Part shown: positions 4,954 to 10,733 of the stretch, piece by piece
Layout: each line of letters starts with the position of its first letter
Numbering within the stretch: position 1 is the stretch's first letter
Assembly (NCBI GenBank): GCA_002683195.1
Contig: NYSW01000100.1
Location: 1 to 10,733, forward strand
DNA from: Phycisphaerae bacterium
Lineage (GTDB): Bacteria > Planctomycetota > Phycisphaerae > Phycisphaerales > SM1A02
Direction: 5' to 3'
DNA length: 10,733 bases
The notes under the pieces: model-generated
Told to the model about the DNA's origin: nothing
Database searches by the model: none
What the model saw: the letters and a program-made list of their open reading frames with translations, nothing else
Program-made: the position numbers and the translations under genes

Positions 4954-6348
4954 TCAGGGGGCTGGGCTGGTGGCCGAGCCGTTGAGAAGGAACTCCGGCG
5001 GTTCCGAGGGATCACCTTCGCACTGAAGACCGATGGTGAGGGCCTTCCCGGAGCAGAGGTCCGCGTTCCAGGTCTCGTTCACGAGGCGGACCTGGTCGGA
5101 ATCGGACGGGGCGAGCCGCCCGTTCCACGACCCGGTCACTTCGAAGCCGACCGGTGAGAAGAGGACCTCCCAGCCCTTCAGGCACTGGCCGCTGTCGTTG
5201 ATGACGTCGAGCTCGGCGACGAATCCTCCCGACCATTGATCGATCACCCGCCAGCGATGAAGGAAGCCGTCGAGTTCACAGACATCGAGACGTCCATCAC
5301 CGTCCGCATCTCCGATCTCCATCTCGCAGAGGTCAGGAATGAGATTGGTGTCGCAGTCTTCCACCAGGCCTTGTGCGATGGCGCAGGGGTCCGGAATGCC
5401 GTCCCCGTCGCAATCGGGAAGATCGGCGCATTCATCAGGAATACCGTCGTGATCACAGTCCGCCGCACCGGCGGCGATTTCCTCCACGTCGGTGATGCCG
5501 TCACCGTCGCAGTCCGGACCGCACGCGCCCCACGATCCAAGCATCAATCCGAGGTCGGCGCCATCGGTGTCGCCATCGGAATCAACGTCGCCGCCGGCGT
5601 TTCCCCACGAACCGAGGAGCAGGCCGAGGTCGGCACCGTTCACCTGACCATCGAGGGTGAGATCACCCGGGCAGTCGCACCGTTCGTCACAGTTTCCAAA
5701 GTCGACATCACTCACCGCGTAGAACCCCTCACCCGCGGGATCCAGGCGTTGCCAGATCACCACGATCGCATGGCGGCCCGTTCGGGAAGGAATGGTGGTT
5801 GGAATCTCGTAGGTGTCCTCCAGCAAGGTCGGCGCACCGGTGGCGAGCTCTTCGAGCTGCCCCCAGCGAAGCGGCTGGTTCGGATTCCAGTCCGGCGTGG
5901 TGATCCACACTCGAAACACGTTGGGGTTGTGGGGGGTGGTGGCGAACCATTCCAGAGTGAACGGACCGCTGGCGATGGGTGCGGCCGGCCAGTCGTCGCG
6001 TACCAGATCGAGTCCGGCGTACTTGTCGTTGCCCGCCGACGCGATGCGCCCGTCGGGAATCTTCTGCGTGTAGTCGATCGTCGATTGATACAACGCATCG
6101 CCGGGATGGAAGTTGACGACTTCGTTCCAGTCGTAGAACGGTTGGGTGCCGCCGACGGAGATCGCAGCCGCGATCGCGGGTTCGGCCGGGTTCTGAAGGT
6201 CGCCCTGCCAGCCGAGATAGATCCGACTCGGCGGAGATGCGAGGGAACCGTGTCCGAAGGCTGAAGTGGCGGTGCCCACCAGGATGGTGGCGGTCGCGAT
6301 CGGCGCGACGGTCTCGGCGACGAATCGCCGAAGTGCTGATTTAGACAT
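4954..6348 (-). CDS. Secreted AA10 lytic polysaccharide monooxygenase with dockerin-like, TSP3-like and CBM2 modules
   Basis: The product has 464 residues. A signal peptide (1-32) ends AFG|HG, leaving His33 as mature residue 1, as needed for the copper histidine brace. The AA10 domain (about 33-218) shows HGSLASPPSR (33-42), the second brace histidine His140 in ATTPHNPNVF, DPAGEGFY (203-210, Glu207) and the axial Phe217 in SDVDFG. Then come two 12-residue Ca loops of dockerin type (229-240 and 254-265), each followed by LGL(L/M)LGSWG. Asp-rich thrombospondin-3-like repeats (279-361) follow. The end (about 362-457) reads as CBM2: WRVIDQWSGGF, GWEVLF, SWNGRL, NETWNADL and PPEFLLNG. Known AA10 enzymes oxidatively cleave chitin or cellulose outside the cell; CBM2 binds cellulose or chitin. 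GGAAG precedes ATG 6348 by 9 bases. Substrate is inferred only. Confidence 0.88.
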   Translation of the reverse strand: MSKSALRRFVAETVAPIATATILVGTATSAFGHGSLASPPSRIYLGWQGDLQNPAEPAIAAAISVGGTQPFYDWNEVVNFHPGDALYQSTIDYTQKIPDGRIASAGNDKYAGLDLVRDDWPAAPIASGPFTLEWFATTPHNPNVFRVWITTPDWNPNQPLRWGQLEELATGAPTLLEDTYEIPTTIPSRTGRHAIVVIWQRLDPAGEGFYAVSDVDFGNCDERCDCPGDLTLDGQVNGADLGLLLGSWGNAGGDVDSDGDTDGADLGLMLGSWGACGPDCDGDGITDVEEIAAGAADCDHDGIPDECADLPDCDGDGIPDPCAIAQGLVEDCDTNLIPDLCEMEIGDADGDGRLDVCELDGFLHRWRVIDQWSGGFVAELDVINDSGQCLKGWEVLFSPVGFEVTGSWNGRLAPSDSDQVRLVNETWNADLCSGKALTIGLQCEGDPSEPPEFLLNGSATSPAP

Positions 6349-6377
6349 ATCAAGTGACTTCCAGAAGAGGTCGTGAA

Positions 6378-6395
6378 CTCCGGTTTTAATCGGAG
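6378..6395 (-). repeat. Short inverted repeat in the LPMO leader
   Basis: CTCCG (6378-6382) and CGGAG (6391-6395) flank an AT-rich 8-base spacer (GTTTTAAT), 30 bases before the LPMO start. It could be a small leader hairpin or a protein-binding site. It is short and may be chance. Confidence 0.35.
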
Positions 6396-6406
6396 GTCCT
6401 CAATGT

Positions 6407-6434
6407 CTGCGCGGACGGGGAAAGCCCCGCGCAG
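6407..6434 (-). terminator. GC-rich hairpin downstream of the MBL hydrolase gene
   Basis: CTGCGC (6407-6412) pairs with GCGCAG (6429-6434), with an inner GGGG/CCCC stem around AAAG and a small bulge. It can also fold with an 8-bp outer stem. It lies about 60 bases after the hydrolase stop and before the LPMO leader, so it may separate the two transcripts. No T tract follows. Confidence 0.5.
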
Positions 6435-6439
6435 TTCAA

Positions 6440-6456
6440 CGACGAGTTGTTCGTCG
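6440..6456 (-). repeat. Second hairpin in the MBL-LPMO gap
   Basis: CGACGA (6440-6445) and TCGTCG (6451-6456) form a 6-bp stem with a 5-base loop, 5 bases from the larger hairpin at 6407-6434. On the minus strand it comes first after the hydrolase stop and is followed by TTGAAC. The pair may act together in termination. Confidence 0.45.
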
Positions 6457-6494
6457 CTCGCCCGGGCGAAGTTCCTCGTTCTGGCGGGATTTAT

Positions 6495-7358
6495 TCAGGC
6501 TGGATTCCGAGGAAACAGGGTTTTTCTTCCGCGTTCGTCCTGATTCACCTTCACCACCGGGTCGTCTGGTTCATGATCGAGAACGATGGTCCAGTCTTCA
6601 GCATGCGCCCGCGTCAGGACGTCCGCCTTGGTGAGGAGTGTGTCGTAGGGATCCAGGTCATAGGCGGTGGCGGCCGACGGATGCGCGTGGTGGATGGTGG
6701 GCAGAAGGTCGCCCAGGAATGCGGTGGTGCGTCCGGCATCTTCGATGAGTACGCCCTGCTGACCAGGGGTGTGTCCGATGATGGGTTCCACTCCGATGCC
6801 CGGAATCACTTCGGTGGAACCATCGACGAGTCGAATCCGATCCGCGATCGGATCCAGATGGGTTCGAAGATAGGTTCTGGTCATCGTGCTTCGATTCGCG
6901 TTGGCATCCTCCCATTCCCGTCGTTGCACCACGATCTCCGCGTTCTCGAAGACCGGTCGGGGCGGGGTGCCGTCGGCGATCATCTCCCGGGGTGGCCGTC
7001 CGTCCCAGGTCGTGAGTCCCGCGGCGTGATCGAAGTGCAGATGGGTGAGGATGACCATGTCGATTTCTTCGGGATCGACCTCGATCTCCCGCAAGGCGTC
7101 GACCACCGTCCTCCGTTCGAGGTGATAGATCTCGCGTTCCTTCTCCGTCCATTTGTCGCCACAACCGGTTTCGACCAGCACCTTCCGCCCGTCCTGTTCG
7201 AGAAGAAGACAGTTTGTCTGGAGGCGGATGCGATTCTCAGCATCAGGCGGCGTCCAGCGGGACCACATTTCCTTGGGAATGATTCCGAACATGCCACCAC
7301 CGTCGAGTCGGAGGCTGCCGGCTTGAACAACTTTCCACGTCCATGGGGATCGATTCAT
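6495..7358 (-). CDS. MBL-fold metallo-hydrolase, lactonase-like
   Basis: With ATG 7358 the product has 287 residues. Metallo-beta-lactamase-fold motifs are in order: THLHFDH (105-111; metal ligands His106, His108, Asp110, His111), His196 in IIGHTPGQQ, Asp217 in FLGDLLP and His262 in VLDHEP. This is the full set for a two-metal site. The N-terminal LDGGGMFGIIPKEMW and NCLLLEQDGRKVLVETGCGDK resemble the AHL-lactonase/YtnP-like branch, so hydrolysis of a lactone or ester is plausible but the substrate is unknown. No signal peptide is seen in this form. An earlier in-frame start at 7577 would add 73 residues including a hydrophobic stretch, but would overlap the ECF gene on the other strand, so it was rejected. 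No good Shine-Dalgarno precedes 7358. Confidence 0.88.
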   Translation of the reverse strand: MNRSPWTWKVVQAGSLRLDGGGMFGIIPKEMWSRWTPPDAENRIRLQTNCLLLEQDGRKVLVETGCGDKWTEKEREIYHLERRTVVDALREIEVDPEEIDMVILTHLHFDHAAGLTTWDGRPPREMIADGTPPRPVFENAEIVVQRREWEDANANRSTMTRTYLRTHLDPIADRIRLVDGSTEVIPGIGVEPIIGHTPGQQGVLIEDAGRTTAFLGDLLPTIHHAHPSAATAYDLDPYDTLLTKADVLTRAHAEDWTIVLDHEPDDPVVKVNQDERGRKTLFPRNPA

Positions 7359-7491
7359 TCGTGCATTGTGTCCGATGGAAACACGGCTTGTCTGTGGTTG
7401 GTCATCGCCTATTTGGCGGTTTGTGGCGGAAAGAAAAGGCGGTGGTCCACTATTCTCGGTATTCGTTCGTTGTTGAATCCAGGGGACCGTC
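7359..7491. other. Divergent intergenic region between MBL hydrolase and ECF sigma factor
   Basis: These 133 bases separate two divergent starts and must hold both promoters unless upstream sequence is used. No convincing -35/-10 pair was found on either strand. GGGG lies 6 bases before the GTG start of the sigma gene. Confidence 0.5.
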
Positions 7492-8085
7492 GTGGCATCA
7501 CCAGACCGACAGGAAGTTGAACTGACGGCGATCATCAATGCCGCGATGAACGGGAGTGCATCCGCCGCTTCGGACATGTGGGGGATGGTCTACGAAGATC
7601 TTCGATTGATGGCGGCCAGCGCTCTCAAGCAGGAATCCGACTCGATCGGTCTTCAACCGACGCAGGTGGTGCATGAAGTCTTCATCCGGCTCGATCGAAA
7701 CTCGCCAAAGGACTGGGATGACCGAAGGCACTTCTTCGGGGCGGCCGTACGGGCCATGGAGCAGTTCCTGATCGACCATGCCAGAAAACGGAAGGCTTTG
7801 AAACGGGGCGCTGGCCGGAATCCGATCTCCTTTTCGGTTCTTGCAGGCGAACTGGCCTGCTTCGCACACGCGGAGGAAGCTGAATCCCAGGGACTCATCG
7901 GAGCCCTTGCAAAGCTCGCCGATGTCGATCCGAATGCGGCCGAGGTGACTCGATTCCGATGGTTGCTGGGAATGACCATCGACCAGACGGCCACCCTGCT
8001 CGATCGTTCACCATCCGATGTGCGGCGGGACTGGACCTTCGCTCGGGCTTTCCTTCAGCGGTGTCTGTCGGAGAGTGAAGATTGA
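7492..8085 (+). CDS. ECF-type RNA polymerase sigma factor of the kinase-associated planctomycete group
   Basis: The product has 197 residues, usual for ECF sigma factors. The sigma-2 region spans about 10-105 and includes LQPTQVVHEVFIRL (54-67) and RRHFFGAAVRAMEQFLIDHA (78-97), followed by the basic KRKALKRG. The sigma-4 helix-turn-helix spans about 153-192 (RFRWLLGMTIDQTATLL, then SPSDVRRDWTFARAFLQ). This matches the TIGR02999-like group, in which genes are found beside Ser/Thr kinases in planctomycetes (the 'ECF STK' groups in the literature). GTG 7492 has AGGGGA upstream. The kinase gene starts 19 bases after the stop, so phosphorylation by it is a likely means of control; no separate anti-sigma gene is visible. 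Confidence 0.92.
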   Translation: MASPDRQEVELTAIINAAMNGSASAASDMWGMVYEDLRLMAASALKQESDSIGLQPTQVVHEVFIRLDRNSPKDWDDRRHFFGAAVRAMEQFLIDHARKRKALKRGAGRNPISFSVLAGELACFAHAEEAESQGLIGALAKLADVDPNAAEVTRFRWLLGMTIDQTATLLDRSPSDVRRDWTFARAFLQRCLSESED

Positions 8086-8104
8086 TCGAAAGCGGACCTC
8101 GACC

Positions 8105-10733
8105 ATGACCCCGGATGAAACGACGGAATCGAATTCACCTCCCGATCTGAAAGTCGATCCGGATGCGGCTCGACATGCGACGGTTCGGAGACTGTTCGAT
8201 GCTCTGGTCGTGTCCAGCGAATCCGCTCGCGCTCGAATCCTTCTTGAGGCCGATGTTTCCGAAGAGATTCGGGATGAAGTCGAGAGTCTTCTCCGCTTCG
8301 TCGAAGCCACTCGCGTGGATGTGGAGAGTTCGAAGCAGGAAAGCAGTCGTCCTTCCGATCTCCTGGGGTGTCGGGTCGGCGACTTTCATCTCGTTCGACT
8401 GGTCGGAACCGGAGGCACCAGCGTGGTCTTCGAGGCCCTGCAGTCGAAGCCCGATCGCACGGTGGCGGTCAAGGTGCTTCGAGCCGGATTCGCCGGTCCA
8501 CGGGCTCGACGACGCTTCGAGCGCGAGGTCGAGATCGCAGGCGGCCTCGAGCATCCGGGGATCGCCAAGGTGCTTGCGTCCGGATCGATCGAGATCGATG
8601 GTGCGGAACTGCCGTGGCTCGCGATGGAATTCGTTTCCGGTGGCCGGTCGATCACCCGGCAAGCGCAGGAGGAAGGTCTCGATGTTCGATCCCGCGTTCG
8701 AATGATCCGGGAGGTGGTGGCGGCTCTTCGGGTGGCGCATCGTCGGGGGGTGATTCATCGTGATCTCAAACCGGCGAACATCCTGGTGGGTGAGGATTCG
8801 CGGGTACGAATCATCGACTTCGGCATCGCTCGTGCGGATACCGGCGTGACCGGGCACAACACTCTGGCGACGATTCCCGGACAGGTGCTGGGAACGGTTC
8901 CGTTCATGGCTCCGGAACAGATCGACGCCGATGCGGATTCGATCGATGTTCGCGCCGACATCTACTCACTCGGGGTCGTGACGTATCTGCTCCTGACCGG
9001 GCGGATGCCGTACGAACTCGGCGATTGCGGCTTCGTCGAGGCCGCCCGTCGCATCCGAACTCATGACCCGCTGTCGATGCGTCGATACGAATCGAGGGTG
9101 GACCGCGATCTGGACGGCATCGTGCAGAAGATGCTGGAGAAGGATCCCGATGAGCGTTTTCAGGGCCTGGAGGAACTGGACGCCGATCTGGAAGCCTGGA
9201 TCGATGGCCGGCCGGTCACCGCTCGCCCGCTCGGGGGGATCGCTCGAAGCTGGCGGCTCGCCCGTCGGCATCCGATTCCGACCATGCTGGGCACGATGGT
9301 GGTGCTGGGCATCATTGGTGCGACGGTGGTGATGGGGGTCATGCTCGCTCGGGAGTCACGACTTCGAGCATCCGCTGATCGCGCCGCGGCCAACGCCGGC
9401 CTGGCGGCTGCGTCGAGTGCGCTACGGCAGGGTGATCTCGGTGGCGTCCATCGATACCTCGAATCCGTCTCGGAATCCGAACGTGGTTGGGAGCACGACT
9501 GGCTCTCCAACGTGATGGCCAAGGGAGATCTGGTCCTCGAACACGAGGAAGGCGACATGATCTCGGTGGACATCTTCCCGGAGACTTCGGATCGACCGTC
9601 GATCCTGCTGGCGACCGGATATCGGGGTACCTGGGCCTACGAACTTCCGGAATGCCGGCTGCGCTGGGAACTGGAGGAGCTGCCGACCGGTTCCTGGAAG
9701 CATGCGAAGGTGCCCGACGAGGATCAGCTGCTGGTCTGCGGCCTCGGGCCGATCCTGAAGGTTCTGGACTTCGACACTGGAGCCACGCTTCAAACCCATG
9801 AAACACCGGGGCCGATCGGTTCGATGCTGCCCCTGGATGACGACTGGGTTCTTCTCGGCGGTGACGATGGTCGGCTCAGTCGAATGAATCTGCGCGACGG
9901 GAGCATCCACGAGCAGGCCGAGATGAATCTCGGGGGTGTCACCTGCATGCTGAAACTCGAGGATGGACGGATTCTCGCGGGGACCGGTCGAGGCGCGCTG
10001 TTGGAAACCGATTCCCAGTTGTCCGAGGTCAGGGTGGCCCGGAAATTCGCCCGGATGATTCCGCGGATCAGAGCGGATGCATCCGAGAGTCGGATCGCGG
10101 TCTGCACCCACGACAATGCGGTCGAGATTCTCGATGCCGCCACGTTGGAGACGGCCATGCGTCTCGACGATCATCTTGCGGACGTCTGGGATGCTCGATT
10201 CGACGAGGAGAACGATTGCATCGTGACCGTGAGTCTCGATGAGTCGATCCGGGTGTTCGACCTGGCGACGGGCAAGACCCTCGAGCGTCGTTCCGGCCCG
10301 CTGGTATACGTCTGGTCACTCGCCATGGAAGACGATGGACGGCATGTCTGGATCGGTTGCCGGGATGGATCGTTGAGAAGACTGCAACTTCGTCAGACCC
10401 CGGTGAAGGTGCCGGAGGGAGAGATCGCGGGTCAGATCGCCTGGTCTCCCGACGGGCGGTCTCTGGCGATCCGGACCGATCTTGGAATTCATCGCCTCGA
10501 TGTCACGACCCGGAGCTGGACCGCGAGTGAAGTCGTTCCCTCCAGCGAGCTCGCGGTGAGCGGTTTGCAGCCTGGGATCATCTGGTCGGCGTCGGCGATC
10601 TGGTGTGCCTCGGGTCGCGGCGGTGGATTATGGAGATTCGATCCGGACCTGAACAACGGATTCGAAGTCATACGAGATGTCGGGGTGTCGGCGCTGACCC
10701 TGGTGGCGAATGACGGGGTTCTCGCCGGGCTCG
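8105..10733 (+). CDS. Transmembrane Ser/Thr kinase with WD40-like C-terminal domain, 3' end outside window
   Basis: The frame opens at ATG 8105 and has no stop up to the window edge, giving at least 876 residues. An N-terminal helical region (1-92) precedes the kinase domain. Motifs are VGTGGTSVVF (100-109), Lys123 (VAVKVL), HRDLKPAN (218-225), DFG (238-240), APEQ (269-272) and DIYSLG. The kinase is of the standard RD type and should be active. One transmembrane helix lies at about 394-415. Then comes a coiled-coil-like RESRLRASADRAAANAG segment and 'RGWEHDWL', the linker common in planctomycete kinases with WD40 domains. The remainder consists of beta-rich repeats (for example LGGDDGRLSRMNLRDG, VTVSLDESIRVFDLATG, WIGCRDGSLRRLQL) typical of a WD40-like propeller, predicted outside the cytoplasm. 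It is co-transcribed with the ECF sigma gene. Confidence 0.93.
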   Translation, partial: MTPDETTESNSPPDLKVDPDAARHATVRRLFDALVVSSESARARILLEADVSEEIRDEVESLLRFVEATRVDVESSKQESSRPSDLLGCRVGDFHLVRLVGTGGTSVVFEALQSKPDRTVAVKVLRAGFAGPRARRRFEREVEIAGGLEHPGIAKVLASGSIEIDGAELPWLAMEFVSGGRSITRQAQEEGLDVRSRVRMIREVVAALRVAHRRGVIHRDLKPANILVGEDSRVRIIDFGIARADTGVTGHNTLATIPGQVLGTVPFMAPEQIDADADSIDVRADIYSLGVVTYLLLTGRMPYELGDCGFVEAARRIRTHDPLSMRRYESRVDRDLDGIVQKMLEKDPDERFQGLEELDADLEAWIDGRPVTARPLGGIARSWRLARRHPIPTMLGTMVVLGIIGATVVMGVMLARESRLRASADRAAANAGLAAASSALRQGDLGGVHRYLESVSESERGWEHDWLSNVMAKGDLVLEHEEGDMISVDIFPETSDRPSILLATGYRGTWAYELPECRLRWELEELPTGSWKHAKVPDEDQLLVCGLGPILKVLDFDTGATLQTHETPGPIGSMLPLDDDWVLLGGDDGRLSRMNLRDGSIHEQAEMNLGGVTCMLKLEDGRILAGTGRGALLETDSQLSEVRVARKFARMIPRIRADASESRIAVCTHDNAVEILDAATLETAMRLDDHLADVWDARFDEENDCIVTVSLDESIRVFDLATGKTLERRSGPLVYVWSLAMEDDGRHVWIGCRDGSLRRLQLRQTPVKVPEGEIAGQIAWSPDGRSLAIRTDLGIHRLDVTTRSWTASEVVPSSELAVSGLQPGIIWSASAIWCASGRGGGLWRFDPDLNNGFEVIRDVGVSALTLVANDGVLAGL

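Noticed and set aside
5236..6264. 342-residue open frame on the plus strand
   Set aside because: It is antisense to the LPMO gene, whose motifs are unmistakable; the composition is a mirror of its codon bias.
7359..7491. Sigma-70-like promoter for the ECF gene around TATTCT
   Set aside because: Only 4 of 6 positions match at -10 and no credible -35 lies at the right spacing.
6447..7520. 357-residue plus-strand open frame
   Set aside because: Antisense to the MBL hydrolase with its intact metal-binding motifs; no recognisable domain.
7359..7577. 73-residue upstream extension of the MBL hydrolase carrying a hydrophobic, signal-like stretch with a Cys
   Set aside because: It would overlap the ECF sigma gene on the other strand, and homology-like sequence begins only near ATG 7358. 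A lipoprotein form cannot be fully excluded.

Overview
The window looks like a chromosomal segment of a planctomycete, most likely of the class Phycisphaerae. Three things point there. The secreted protein at 4954-6348 carries the duplicated 'GADLGLLLGSWG'-type calcium-loop module common in Phycisphaerales exported proteins. An ECF sigma factor sits directly next to a Hanks-type kinase that ends in a WD40-like propeller, a planctomycetal arrangement. DNA is GC-rich with long spurious antisense frames. This placement is inference from protein style, not a database match.

Left part (1-1837): a minus-strand pair encodes a LemA-family membrane protein and a small glycine-zipper membrane protein that runs off the left edge. 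Divergent from them is a short aldehyde-dehydrogenase-like protein (947-1837) that keeps the N-terminal NAD-domain outline but lacks the catalytic half. Middle part (1875-4831, all minus strand): a small soluble non-RD Ser/Thr kinase, a deoxyribose-phosphate aldolase (deoC), two tandem small exported proteins that resemble each other, and a 69-residue exported or membrane protein. The short ALDH relative and deoC lie on either side of the kinase, which suggests a broken-up or rearranged deoxyribose/acetaldehyde module.

Right-centre (4876-6456): a multidomain secreted enzyme reads as an AA10 lytic polysaccharide monooxygenase (mature N-terminal His, second brace His, axial Phe) followed by a dockerin-like pair of Ca loops, thrombospondin-3-like Asp repeats and a C-terminal CBM2. 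A strong compound terminator follows it and a cluster of hairpins precedes it. It is the most striking gene here.

Right part (6495-10733): an MBL-fold hydrolase (lactonase-like) is divergent from an ECF sigma factor. Nineteen bases downstream of the sigma gene is a large membrane Ser/Thr kinase with a WD40-like extracytoplasmic domain, cut by the right edge. Sigma factor and kinase probably form one signalling unit. No rRNA, tRNA, CRISPR array, insertion sequence or phage gene was seen.
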